The translations under genes and the position numbers were made by a program. Shown here in pieces: positions 34,223 through 42,274 of a stretch of DNA of 64,000 bases (its first letter is position 1; every line of letters begins with the position of its first letter). Origin of the DNA: Fermentibacter sp963718745 [NCBI: Candidatus Fermentibacterota bacterium] (lineage in GTDB: Bacteria > Fermentibacterota > Fermentibacteria > Fermentibacterales); the NCBI GenBank assembly GCA_963718745.1, contig OY970370.1:1860001-1924000 (forward strand), read 5' to 3'. Under the pieces are notes generated by a model. The model was given only the letters and a program-made list of their open reading frames with translations. It was not told the origin of the DNA and made no database searches.

Positions 34223-34747
34223 GTGCGTCTGACCCTCGCGCTTCTCGCGGCCTTGTGTGCCGTTGCGCCGGCGGACATCGCGGCCGGCATGTCCGTAGGT
34301 CCGGTGTTCCCTGTTGGCGGCTGGGGCGACAACTTCGGTTCCGGCCTCGACATCTGCGCCTTCGGACGCTGGATGTGGAGCGACAGGCTGGGCGCAGGTC
34401 CGGGTCTGTCCCTGACCATGTACGGCGACGCCTACGACGGCGACGCATCGCTCTCGATCATCACCCCCGAGATCAGCGCCTCCTATCATCTCCGTCCGGG
34501 CGCACGGAGCTTCAGCCCAGGCGTGGAGGCCGCGATCGGGTACTCGAGATCCCGTCTGGAAGCCGGCGGAGGAAGCGACCCGGCAACATGGGATCCGGCC
34601 TGGAGGGCGGGCATCCGCTGGGAATTCGGCCTCGGCGCGGGATTCCGGGGTGCCGTGGGCTTCGATTTCAAGGGGATACTCGCACAGGAGGAGACCGGCG
34701 ACGGCTTCTCGCTCGTGTTCAGGGTCTCCAGGAAGGTCCTCTCATGA
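34223..34747 (+). CDS. Small outer-membrane beta-barrel-like protein
   Basis: 174 residues from GTG 34223 (GAGGAGG upstream). Signal peptide MRLTLALLAALCAVAPA. The mature chain shows strand periodicity (AAGMSVGPVFPVGGWG, LSIITPEISASYHL, SPGVEAAIGYSRSRL, WEFGLGAGFRGAVGFDFK, GFSLVFRVSRKVLS), typical of 8-strand barrels. No named family. It overlaps the next lipoprotein gene by ATGA, so the pair probably works together at the outer membrane. Confidence 0.65.
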   Translation: MRLTLALLAALCAVAPADIAAGMSVGPVFPVGGWGDNFGSGLDICAFGRWMWSDRLGAGPGLSLTMYGDAYDGDASLSIITPEISASYHLRPGARSFSPGVEAAIGYSRSRLEAGGGSDPATWDPAWRAGIRWEFGLGAGFRGAVGFDFKGILAQEETGDGFSLVFRVSRKVLS

Positions 34748-35379
34748 GAAGGCTCTGCCCCCTGCTCCCGGTACTGCTCCTGGCCGCATGCGGCAGCAAC
34801 CCGCTCTTCCTGAGGCTCGGCGCCGATTACTACCCGGTTACGTCGATCGGCAGCCAGTGGGAGTACGAGGTCGAGGGCGGAGGTTACGTGATAACTTCCG
34901 TGGTCGATCAGACCGTCGTGGGGGAGCGCAGCTGCTACCGCCTGCAGACCGGCGCAAACTATTCGTACTGGTCCGAAGAGGACGGCAGGCTGGACCACTA
35001 TGAGGACCACACCGTGATCTTCAACGGTTTCGAGGTCCCGGTATTCCAGGCCTGGGTGACCTATCTGGACTGGCCTCTCTGCGTCGGGGCCTCGCGGGTC
35101 GATTCCGCAACCACCTACGCCACGAGCCAGGGCGTCACGATAAGCCACAGCTGGCGCCGCGAGACCATGGTCGCCGGGATAGGGACCTTCGGGCAGTGGG
35201 ACGAGTGCTACCTGCTCGAACAGGAGGAGCGGACGATCAACTGGGTTCAGACCGGCGGGTTCGCCCCCGAGACCGTGGTCGTCAACCGGAGCCTCTGGCT
35301 GGCGCCCGATGTGGGTCTGGTCCGCAAGGTCACGCCCGACAGCACTCTCACGCTGACGAGCTTCGTGCCGGGAGTCTGA
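34744..35379 (+). CDS. Lipoprotein of unknown function
   Basis: 211 residues. Signal MRRLCPLLPVLLLAAC with cysteine 16 in a good lipobox. The mature part is beta-rich: YYPVTSIGSQWEYEVEG, VVGERSCYRLQTG, HTVIFNGFEVPVFQ, a central segment with SWRRETMVAGIGTF, and ERTINWVQT. The start 'G-Y-P..-G--W-Y' resembles proteins of the DUF3108/lipocalin-like class that measure substrate decoration, but the match is weak. It overlaps the barrel gene before it and is followed three bases later by a permease. Confidence 0.6.
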   Translation: MRRLCPLLPVLLLAACGSNPLFLRLGADYYPVTSIGSQWEYEVEGGGYVITSVVDQTVVGERSCYRLQTGANYSYWSEEDGRLDHYEDHTVIFNGFEVPVFQAWVTYLDWPLCVGASRVDSATTYATSQGVTISHSWRRETMVAGIGTFGQWDECYLLEQEERTINWVQTGGFAPETVVVNRSLWLAPDVGLVRKVTPDSTLTLTSFVPGV

Positions 35380-35382
35380 GGC

Positions 35383-36732
35383 TTGGCGGAAGCCTGGGTC
35401 TTCTCCGCCGCCTTTGTGCTGGCATACATCTACATAGCAGCGGCAAGCCGCTTCAGGGGGCTCGCCGTCTGGATTGCGGCCGCCCTGTCGGCAGCCGTGT
35501 GCGCGATCATCGGCAGGGCACCGGACCTTGCTTCGCTCGCACGGAACGTGGATGTGAACATCCTGCTCATCTTCTCCGGAATCCTTCTCATAGCCGAAGT
35601 CCTGATCGAGACGAGGGCTCCAGCCTGGATGGCCGAAAAACTGGTATCGGTTTCCGGGACCCTCGGCAGAGCCTCTCTGCTCCTCTGCATGCTCTCCGGC
35701 GTCGTCTCGATGTTCGTCGAGAACGTCGCCACCGTCATGATCCTGGCCCCCGTGGCGCTGGAGCTCGCGAGGAGGCTCGAGGCCGATCCGGTCCCCCTCC
35801 TCGTGGGGATAGCCGTTTCCAGCAATCTCCAGGGCACGGCGACCCTCGTAGGGGATCCGCCGAGCATGATCCTGGCGGCGGAGGAGGGTCTGACATTCAA
35901 CGACTTCTTCTTCATGGACGGCAAGCCCGGCATCTTCTTCGCCGTCCAGTGCGGAGCGCTCGCGTCCGCGTTCGTCCTGTGGCGCGTGTTCGGGACGAGC
36001 AGGAGATCCGTCTCCTGGCAGGGCTCCACGAGAGTGACCAGCTGGGTTCCGGCTCTGATCCTGGCGTCAGTCGTCGCAGGGCTCGCTCTGGCGAGCTTCA
36101 TGAGCACGGGCGGCTCCGCCGGCCTCCTGTCTGGGCTGATCTGCGCGGCCGGAGGCGTCGCCGCCCTGGCCTGGCACACTCTCAGCCACAGAGGCTTCCT
36201 CCCGACGATACTCAGGGCCAGGGACCCGGATGACGATGTCTCCGTGAGGGGCTCGGGCAGGATAATCAGAGGCTTCGACTTCGACACCATCCTCCTGCTT
36301 GCCGGGATCTTCTTCATGGTCGGCGCCCTGGAGAACTACGGGGTGGTCGACGGGATAGGCCGATTCATCGCGGAGCTTTCCGGAGGCAGCGCTCTGGGGG
36401 CGTTCGCGATCATCATCGTCTCCTCCGTGGCGGTGAGCGCCTTCGTGGACAACGTGCCGTTCGTGACCGCGATGCTTCCCGTGGTGCGAGCCATAGCAGT
36501 GGGGATGGGCCTCTCGGACTGGCGCTTCATGTCGTTCGGAATGCTGGTGGCCGCCTGTCTCGGCGGGAACATCTCGCCGGTCGGGGCCTCCGCCAACATC
36601 GTCGCCGTATCGATGCTCAGGAAGACAGGCTACAGGGTCTCCTTCGCGAGGTTTGCGAAGATAGGGCTGCCCTTCACGATTGCGGCCACGGCTGCGGGCG
36701 CGGCGTTCATCTGGTTCGTCTGGGGGCCGTAG
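35383..36732 (+). CDS. Polytopic permease, ArsB/NhaD-SLC13 (ion transporter) superfamily
   Basis: 449 residues from TTG 35383, with about 11 hydrophobic segments. The superfamily signature is present twice as an inverted repeat: SMFVENVATVMILAPVAL (~112-130) with GDPPSMILAA (~162), and AFVDNVPFVTAMLPVV (~352) with GGNISPVGASANIVAV (~394). These re-entrant NxxT/P-type hairpins form the ion site. A central soluble loop (~270-300) is charged. The closest groups are NhaD-type Na+/H+ antiporters and ArsB-type arsenite permeases; no arsR or arsA is nearby, so the ion is open. Confidence 0.85.
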   Translation: MAEAWVFSAAFVLAYIYIAAASRFRGLAVWIAAALSAAVCAIIGRAPDLASLARNVDVNILLIFSGILLIAEVLIETRAPAWMAEKLVSVSGTLGRASLLLCMLSGVVSMFVENVATVMILAPVALELARRLEADPVPLLVGIAVSSNLQGTATLVGDPPSMILAAEEGLTFNDFFFMDGKPGIFFAVQCGALASAFVLWRVFGTSRRSVSWQGSTRVTSWVPALILASVVAGLALASFMSTGGSAGLLSGLICAAGGVAALAWHTLSHRGFLPTILRARDPDDDVSVRGSGRIIRGFDFDTILLLAGIFFMVGALENYGVVDGIGRFIAELSGGSALGAFAIIIVSSVAVSAFVDNVPFVTAMLPVVRAIAVGMGLSDWRFMSFGMLVAACLGGNISPVGASANIVAVSMLRKTGYRVSFARFAKIGLPFTIAATAAGAAFIWFVWGP

Positions 36733-37803
36733 GTGGAGAGGGAGATCCTCAGGCTCGGATGGAAAGTCGGGAAGGAAACCCGGGTCGTCGCCGCCAGGGA
36801 CCTCCGCGGGTTCTGCCGCGACTGCGGGAGCCGGAGGGTGTTCCTGGTAGCGGACGCCCGCCTGATGAGCCTCCATTCCCAGGCAGTCCTGCGGGGGATA
36901 GGGGACAGGCTCATGGGAGCGTTCGTGATGGAGTCCTCGGAGAGGCTCAAGACGCCCCGCACCCTCCAGGCGGTGTGGTCCGAAATGCACAGGGTGGGCT
37001 TCTCCCGGAACGACCTGCTCCTGGCGGCAGGCGGCGGGATCGTGCTCGACCTGGGGGCCTTCGCCGCCTCCACATGGATGCGCGGAGTCGGACTGGTCCT
37101 GGCGCCTACGACACTGCTGGCCCAGGTGGATGCATGCCTCGGCGGCAAGACCGCGGTGAATGTCGCAGGAACGCGCAACCAGGCGGGCACGTTCTACCCC
37201 GCGGACCTGGTCTGGCTCTGCGCCGAGATACTGACGACGCTTCCGGAGCGGGAATACCGATGCGGATGCGGCGAGATACTCAAGACCGCCATTCTGAGCG
37301 GTGGAGCGGATCTCAGGGAGATCGCCCGGGGGCTTCCGCTCCCCGGGCGCGAGAGGACCGAATGGAGCCGCAGGGCCGCGCAGGCCTGCCTGGCCTACAA
37401 GGCAGGAGTGGTGGAGGCCGATCCGGAGGAGAAGGCGGGCAGGATACTCCTCAACCTCGGACACACGCTCGGCCATGCCCTGGAGAGCGCGACAGGGTTC
37501 GGGCTGAACCACGGGGAGGCGGTAGCGCTCGGCATACTGGCGTCTTCGATTATGGCGCGGGGCCTGGGGGCGCCTCCGGAGTTCACCGAGGAGATCCTTT
37601 CGTGCCTGTGCGGCCTGGGGCTGCCCGTGAGCCTCCCGAGGAAGGTTTCCGGCCTGGGCAGGTTCCTGCGGCGTGACAAGAAGGCGTTGCCGGAGGGCAT
37701 GAGGTGGATACTCCCGTTCGGCTGGGGAGACTGCAGACCGACCCTCCTCCCGCCCGGGCTCGAGGAGGAACTGCTCGCCGGAGCCCTCGAAGAGCTTGCC
37801 TGA
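36733..37803 (+). CDS. aroB: 3-dehydroquinate synthase
   Basis: 356 residues from GTG 36733, immediately after the preceding stop. Second step of the shikimate pathway (DAHP to 3-dehydroquinate, NAD- and zinc-dependent). Landmarks: AAGGGIVLDLGAFAASTWMRGV (~96-117, NAD site), PTTLLAQVDACLGGKTAVN (~125-143), CGCGEILKTAIL (catalytic Lys, zinc Glu), and the two zinc histidines in LNLGHTLGHALE (~230-241) and LNHGEAVALG. The last part (GRFLRRDKKALPEGMRWILP) matches the C-terminal substrate site. tatC starts on the last base of its stop codon. Confidence 0.95.
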   Translation: MEREILRLGWKVGKETRVVAARDLRGFCRDCGSRRVFLVADARLMSLHSQAVLRGIGDRLMGAFVMESSERLKTPRTLQAVWSEMHRVGFSRNDLLLAAGGGIVLDLGAFAASTWMRGVGLVLAPTTLLAQVDACLGGKTAVNVAGTRNQAGTFYPADLVWLCAEILTTLPEREYRCGCGEILKTAILSGGADLREIARGLPLPGRERTEWSRRAAQACLAYKAGVVEADPEEKAGRILLNLGHTLGHALESATGFGLNHGEAVALGILASSIMARGLGAPPEFTEEILSCLCGLGLPVSLPRKVSGLGRFLRRDKKALPEGMRWILPFGWGDCRPTLLPPGLEEELLAGALEELA

Positions 37804-38519
37804 TGAAGGGCTCGGAGGGCTCGTTCTGGGATCATCTGGAGGAGCTCCGCAGGAGGCTCCTGACGGTCACTGCGGTCGTAGCCGCCTGCACCGTCGCGGC
37901 CTTCGTGTTCAGCAGGCAGATCATGTCGCTCGTGCTCACCGTTTCACCGGGCGGGCTCCAGACGCTCTCCCCCTATGAAGCTCTCACCGCCAACCTCAGG
38001 CTGTCCCTGACAGCCGGGCTCCTTCTCGCATCACCCGTAGTCGCATGGCACTTCTGGGGGTTCCTTGCACCCGGCCTTTACAGGGCCGAGAGGAAGGTCC
38101 TCATCACGGGCACCTTTCTCGGAGCCTTCCTGTTCGCAGGCGGTGCGGCCTTCAGCCTCTTCGTGCTGCTGGAGCCGACCCTGCTCCTGTTCCGCAGCTT
38201 CGAGGGCGGGATGATCACGGGCAACTGGACGCTCTCCAACTTCATTTCGTTCCTGGCCCAGTTCGTACTCGTCTTCGGGCTGTGCTTCGAGCTGCCGCTC
38301 GTGGTCCTTCTCCTCTCCTGGCTCGGCATCGTGGAGCCGGCCGCGCTCGGGAGATACCGCAGGCACGTGATAGTCGGCCTGCTCGTGCTCGGTGCGATCC
38401 TCCCGCCCAACGACCCCCTGACGCAGGTGCTGCTGGCAGCGCCCCTCTACGTTCTGTTCGAGCTGAGCATCCTTGCAGCCAGGTTCATGATCCGCAGGAA
38501 ACCGGAAGAGGTGCATTGA
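37803..38519 (+). CDS. tatC: Sec-independent protein translocase TatC
   Basis: 238 residues, six transmembrane helices, the normal size. Receptor for twin-arginine signal peptides. The N-terminal FWDHLEELRRRLL (~8-20) is the signature signal-peptide-binding helix; SPYEALTANLRLSL (~54) and the glutamate-bearing FGLCFELPLVVLLLSWLGIV (~160-180) are also diagnostic. TatA is not in the window. The ATG shares a base with the aroB stop (TGATG). Confidence 0.95.
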   Translation: MKGSEGSFWDHLEELRRRLLTVTAVVAACTVAAFVFSRQIMSLVLTVSPGGLQTLSPYEALTANLRLSLTAGLLLASPVVAWHFWGFLAPGLYRAERKVLITGTFLGAFLFAGGAAFSLFVLLEPTLLLFRSFEGGMITGNWTLSNFISFLAQFVLVFGLCFELPLVVLLLSWLGIVEPAALGRYRRHVIVGLLVLGAILPPNDPLTQVLLAAPLYVLFELSILAARFMIRRKPEEVH

Positions 38520-38534
38520 ATTGGAGGCAGTCCC

Positions 38535-39248
38535 ATGCTGGCGATCCCCCGCGGCGCGACACTCGAACTGATCATCCCCGTGTTCAACGAGGAGGGGATA
38601 CTGGAGGCCCAGCTCGCGCCCGTGCTCTCCGATCTGCCCGAAGGGGCGTTCGTCACGGTTGTCGAGAACGGATCGACGGACAGGACTCCGGAAATGCTGG
38701 ACGCACTGGCGGCGCGTTTCCCCGGCCTGAGGACGATCCGGCTGCCCGAGCCCAACTACGGGCTCGCCATGCGCAGAGGACTGACCGAGGCGTCCGGCAT
38801 GATCGTGATAACGGACGACCTGGACGTCCTGGACAGGGACTTCTGGCAGCGGGGCCTGGAGGCGCTCGAGACCGGACTCGTGGACATAGTCCAGGGCTCC
38901 AAGGTCCTGGCGGGCCGCAACGACAGGCGGCCGCTCATGAGGAAGGCGGCGACGCTGGCGCTCACCGTTTGCCTCAGGCTGATGCTGGGCTACAGGGGGA
39001 CCGACACCCACGGCCCCAAGGTGATGCGTCTCGCGAGCGTCCGGTCGATACTGCCCGCATGCGGCATGGAGCTCGACATCTTCCCGACGGAGCTCGTGGT
39101 GAGGGCCCAGAGGGCCGGCCTGGCTGTGAAGGAGATACCGATCCACCTGCGCGAGATCAGGGCGACTCCGTTCCCTCTCCGGAAAAGGGTGCGCCGCGCG
39201 CTGCGGGACCTCTGGCGCCTCAGGAGGGCACTCCGCGGCGGGCATTGA
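38535..39248 (+). CDS. Glycosyltransferase family 2 (dolichyl-phosphate sugar synthase-like)
   Basis: 237 residues, cytosolic GT-A fold. LELIIPVFNEEGILEAQL (~10-27) is the nucleotide-sugar-binding start, TVVENGSTDRTPEML the following strand, and VITDDLDVLDRDFWQ (~89-103) holds the metal-binding DDLD variant of DxD. IVQGSKVLAGRNDRR and GTDTHGPKVMR match polyprenyl-phosphate-mannose/glucose synthases. No membrane tail is present. GGAGGCAG precedes the ATG. Confidence 0.85.
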   Translation: MLAIPRGATLELIIPVFNEEGILEAQLAPVLSDLPEGAFVTVVENGSTDRTPEMLDALAARFPGLRTIRLPEPNYGLAMRRGLTEASGMIVITDDLDVLDRDFWQRGLEALETGLVDIVQGSKVLAGRNDRRPLMRKAATLALTVCLRLMLGYRGTDTHGPKVMRLASVRSILPACGMELDIFPTELVVRAQRAGLAVKEIPIHLREIRATPFPLRKRVRRALRDLWRLRRALRGGH

Positions 39249-39272
39249 CATGTAAACACATGTTTGTATCAT
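39245..39272 (+). promoter_or_regulatory. Sigma-70-type promoter with internal dyad ahead of the DUF6504-like/dinB pair
   Basis: TTGACA (39245-39250), 16-base spacer, TATCAT (39267-39272). The spacer holds ACATGT-AAAC-ACATGT (39249-39264), an inverted repeat placed where a repressor would block polymerase. A damage-inducible repressor site is an inference from the downstream dinB gene; the dyad is not a known LexA consensus. Confidence 0.6.
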
Positions 39273-39297
39273 TCCCGTGGAACGGAGGTCTGCGGGA

Positions 39298-39549
39298 GTG
39301 ACCGAGGAGATACTCGAGAACGTCGAGGTGGTTTGCTGGTTCCGCGGCGGCGTCGTGCTGCCGTGCCGCTTCCGCTGGAACAACCGCGTCTACAGGATAG
39401 TCCGCGTTTCGTCCTCGTGGGAGAGCCGCGAGGGGGCCTACAGGAACCTCCACTACATGGTCAGCACCATGGCCGGCGACGCCTATGAGATCCACCTGGA
39501 CACCGGCAGCCTGAACTGGCGCCTCGACTACGGGTACGGGGCGACGTGA
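39298..39549 (+). CDS. Small DUF6504-like protein preceding dinB
   Basis: 83 residues from GTG 39298, with GGAGG ten bases upstream; another in-frame GTG lies 21 bases earlier. The chain reads VVLPCRFRWNNRVYRIVRVSSSW, then YRNLHYMVSTMAGDAYEIHLD and SLNWRLDYGYG. This spacing (a PxxFxWRxRxYxVxxV start, a W, then YEL-hD and W-L) resembles the DUF6504 proteins linked to dnaE2/imuB and Y-family polymerases in other phyla. Its stop overlaps the dinB start (GTGA), so it is co-translated with the polymerase. Function unknown. Confidence 0.65.
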   Translation: MTEEILENVEVVCWFRGGVVLPCRFRWNNRVYRIVRVSSSWESREGAYRNLHYMVSTMAGDAYEIHLDTGSLNWRLDYGYGAT

Positions 39550-40724
39550 GCGCGGGCGGGTCCGGCGAGCCGGGGCTGCCGCGGGGCGGAACGATCCTCC
39601 ATATAGACATGGATGCCTACTTCGCCTCCGTCGAGACCCTGGGCAGGCCGGAGCTCTCCGGCAGGCCCGTCATAGTCGGAGGCAACCCCTCCTTCCGCAG
39701 CGTAGTCTCCTCGTGCAGCTACGAGGCCAAGGCCCTCGGCGTGCGGTCCGGCATGCCTCTTCTGCAGGCCCTGCGCCTGGCGCCGGGGGCCGCAGTCGTC
39801 GACGGCGACCACCACAAGTATTCCTCATACACGAAGCGCATCCTGGCCATCCTGCTCGAGACGACCCACCGGATAGAGCCGGTCAGCATAGACGAAGCCT
39901 TCCTCGACACCGCCGGCCTGTTCTGCGACCCGGCCGGCCTGGCGATGGACCTGCAGCGCAGGATACTGGACAGGACGGGGCTCTGGGCGAGCGTGGGCCT
40001 GGGCCCCAACAAGCTGCTGGCAAAGATGGCTTCGAAGAAGGCCAAGCCCAGGGGTATACGAATCCTCCAGCCCGACGACATCATCGATTTCGGCGTGGAG
40101 AGCATCTGGGGGGTCGGTCCCGGGACCGCATCGCTCCTCAGAGGCTATGGGATAGGGACGGTCGGAGACCTGAGGCGCCTCACCCTCCCGATGCTCAGGA
40201 TAATGCTCGGAGTGGCGGGCGAGGGACTCTATTTCCTTTCCAGAGGGGTGGATACCCGCGAGATAAGGCCCTTCTACGAGGTGGAGCCCCCCAAGTCCAT
40301 CAGCCACGAGCACACGTTCGTCCGCGATGTCGGCATGCCTTCGGAGTACCTCCCCGTCCTGGCCCTGCTGGCCCAGAAGGTCGGGCGGAGAGCCCGGGAC
40401 GAGGGTTTCGCAGGCAGGACCGTCACTTTGAAGTACAGGCTGCCCGATCTCTCGCACCATTCCCGGGCAAGGGGCCTGGGGAGCCCCACCGACCAGGACC
40501 AGATTATATTCGACCTCGTACGGGACATGGCCGCAGAGGCGGTGAGGGGTCCGGTGAGGCTGCTGGGGATCGCCCTCGGGGACTTGTCGCCTGTTTCATG
40601 CCTTCAGCTGGGGCTCTTCCACGAAGGCGCGCCGGGGCTGAACAGGGCGGCCGACATGGTTCGGAAGAAGTACGGCGAGAAGGCCGTGACGAGCTGCAGG
40701 GCTCTGTCGGCCATCCGGCACTGA
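39546..40724 (+). CDS. dinB: DNA polymerase IV (Y family)
   Basis: 392 residues from GTG 39546. Low-fidelity polymerase for bypassing lesions. ILHIDMDAYFASVE (~17-30) carries the first catalytic Asp residues; VSSCSYEAKALGVRSGMPL (~53-71) is the nucleotide-binding finger; RIEPVSIDEAFLD (~108-120) holds the second catalytic Asp-Glu. SVGLGPNKLLAKMASKKAKP and IWGVGPGTASLLRGYGIGTVGDL are the palm and helix-hairpin-helix thumb, and the little-finger domain runs from ~245. No beta-clamp motif (QL-LF-like) is obvious except CLQLGLF at ~357-363, which could serve. Confidence 0.95.
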   Translation: MSAGGSGEPGLPRGGTILHIDMDAYFASVETLGRPELSGRPVIVGGNPSFRSVVSSCSYEAKALGVRSGMPLLQALRLAPGAAVVDGDHHKYSSYTKRILAILLETTHRIEPVSIDEAFLDTAGLFCDPAGLAMDLQRRILDRTGLWASVGLGPNKLLAKMASKKAKPRGIRILQPDDIIDFGVESIWGVGPGTASLLRGYGIGTVGDLRRLTLPMLRIMLGVAGEGLYFLSRGVDTREIRPFYEVEPPKSISHEHTFVRDVGMPSEYLPVLALLAQKVGRRARDEGFAGRTVTLKYRLPDLSHHSRARGLGSPTDQDQIIFDLVRDMAAEAVRGPVRLLGIALGDLSPVSCLQLGLFHEGAPGLNRAADMVRKKYGEKAVTSCRALSAIRH

Positions 40725-40754
40725 GCGGATGTCCGGCGTGAAAGGAAGTGGGTT

Positions 40755-41432
40755 ATGAGGCTGGTTATCCTGGTCTGTTCTTCGGTTCTGCTTGCGGCGC
40801 TCCCGGCGGCTGCCGGGGTGGTCGTCAACGAGATCATGTTCAACCCCTCCACGGCGGTCGGCGACGACAACAACTTCGAGTGGGTGGAGATCTTCAACAA
40901 CGGGTCCTCTTCGGTCGACATCTCCGGCTGGACGCTGACCGACCTCGACACCGGCTCGGGCTGCATAGTCCCCGGCGGAACCAGCATCCCTGCGAACGGC
41001 TACCTGGTGTTCGCCCGCGATGCTGCATCCTTCACGAGCCATTACGGCGGCTCGATCCCGATGGTCGCCTGGACCGGCAGCTGGGGGTCCGGCCTCAGCA
41101 ACACGGCGGACGAGGTCGTCCTCCTGAACGCCTCGTCGACGACGATCGACTCCCTGAGCTACGACGACACTACGGACTGGGGCTCCGACTACGGCGACGA
41201 CAACACCTATGCCGACTGCGACGGAGATGGCGCCTCCCTCGAGCGCAGCAGCCCCTCCGGTTCCAGCACGGATCCGGACAACTGGAACAGCAGCATCGAC
41301 GAGGCCAGCGGCATCCCGGACGCCAACTGGGCCGGCCATGACGAGTCCCACGGCACTCCGGGCGAACAGAACAGCATCACCGGCGTCTCCCTCGAATCGG
41401 ACACCTGGGCTGGCATCAAGATCCAGTTCTGA
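40755..41432 (+). CDS. Secreted lamin-tail-domain (LTD) protein
   Basis: 225 residues. Signal peptide MRLVILVCSSVLLAALPAAAG. The mature protein begins VVVNEIMFNPS and continues NNFEWVEIFNNGSSSVDISGWTLTD, the classic LTD start (NEI-NP-EWVEI-N-G-VDLSGW-L-D), followed by IPANGYLVFARD, ADEVVLLNASSTTIDSLSY and CDGDGASLERSSPSG, all in family order. LTD domains are Ig-like folds found on secreted nucleases and surface proteins; here no catalytic partner domain is attached. A strong terminator follows. Confidence 0.88.
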   Translation: MRLVILVCSSVLLAALPAAAGVVVNEIMFNPSTAVGDDNNFEWVEIFNNGSSSVDISGWTLTDLDTGSGCIVPGGTSIPANGYLVFARDAASFTSHYGGSIPMVAWTGSWGSGLSNTADEVVLLNASSTTIDSLSYDDTTDWGSDYGDDNTYADCDGDGASLERSSPSGSSTDPDNWNSSIDEASGIPDANWAGHDESHGTPGEQNSITGVSLESDTWAGIKIQF

Positions 41433-41451
41433 TCCGGACCTCTTCTCGTCC

Positions 41452-42274
41452 GTGCCGGATCTGCGAGATCCTGCGGGGGGCGCCTCGGGGCGCCCCCTTT
41501 TCAGACTGGGCACGTCGGGATACAGCTTCGACGACTGGAGAGGTGCGTTCTATCCACAGGGGCTCTCCAGGGCGGGCATGCTGGGCTACTATGCCGGCGA
41601 GTTCGATACGGTAGAGATAAACGGCACCTACTACCGCATCATGTCCCCGAAGGCCTCCGCCTCGATGGTCAGCAGGACGCCGCCAGGGGTTCGGGTTCGT
41701 GGTCAAGCTCCACGGTTCGATGACGCACTCGCGCGATGCGGATGAATCGGCCTGGAAGGCATTCGACAGGATGATCGAACCGATAAGGGATGGCGGAAGG
41801 CTCGAGGGGCTCCTGGCCCAGTTCCCGCATTCCTTCCGGTTCACGGACGAGGCCGTGCACTACGTCGGCGAGCTGATCTCGCGCTGCCGCCCCGCGACGC
41901 TGGCCGTCGAATTCAGGAACGACTCCTGGTACGAACCGGGAGCCGGGTGTCTCCAGGCGGTGGGGGAGATGGGCGCAGCCCTGGTCTCGGTGGACCTGCC
42001 GGCGCTTCCGGGTCTTCCCCCGGTCCGCCCCGTGGGAGGGACCCCGTTCGGGTACGTGCGCTTCCACGGCAGGAACGCCGGACACTGGTGGCAGGGTGGA
42101 ACTCTTCGCTATGACTACGGATACAGCGGGGAGGAGCTCCGATCATGGCTCCCCGGGCTCATGGAGCTCTCGGGGAGATCGGGGAAGGTGTTCCTCTTCT
42201 TCAACAACTGCCACGGGGCGCAGGCTGTCGACAGCGCAAGGATGATGAGAAGCCTCCTGGAGGGCGAAACATGA
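41452..42274 (+). pseudogene. DUF72 family gene with a frameshift
   Basis: The first part, FRLGTSGYSFDDWRGAFYP, LGYYAGEFDTVEINGTYYRIM and SMVSRTPPG, is a clear DUF72 (YecE-like) N-terminus. At 41686-41689 a run of four G shifts the frame; dropping one G gives PPG-FGFVVKLHGSMTHSRD, the family's normal continuation, which then runs to the stop at 42274 (ATLAVEFRNDSWY, YVRFHGRN, VFLFFNNCHGAQA). The gene is either decayed or carries a homopolymer sequencing error. The start is uncertain; GTG 41452 is in frame but lies upstream of the terminator hairpin. The function of DUF72 is not known. Confidence 0.85.
41476..41501 (+). terminator. Rho-independent terminator after the LTD gene
   Basis: GGGGGCGCC / GGCGCCCCC, a 9-bp stem with a four-base TCGG loop, followed by TTTT. 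It lies 44 bases after the LTD stop and inside the earliest possible reading frame of the DUF72 gene. Confidence 0.85.

Noticed and set aside
35383-36732. Arsenite efflux operon
   Set aside because: The permease could be ArsB-like, but no arsR, arsC or arsA is adjacent; a Na+/H+ antiporter or SLC13-type function is equally likely.
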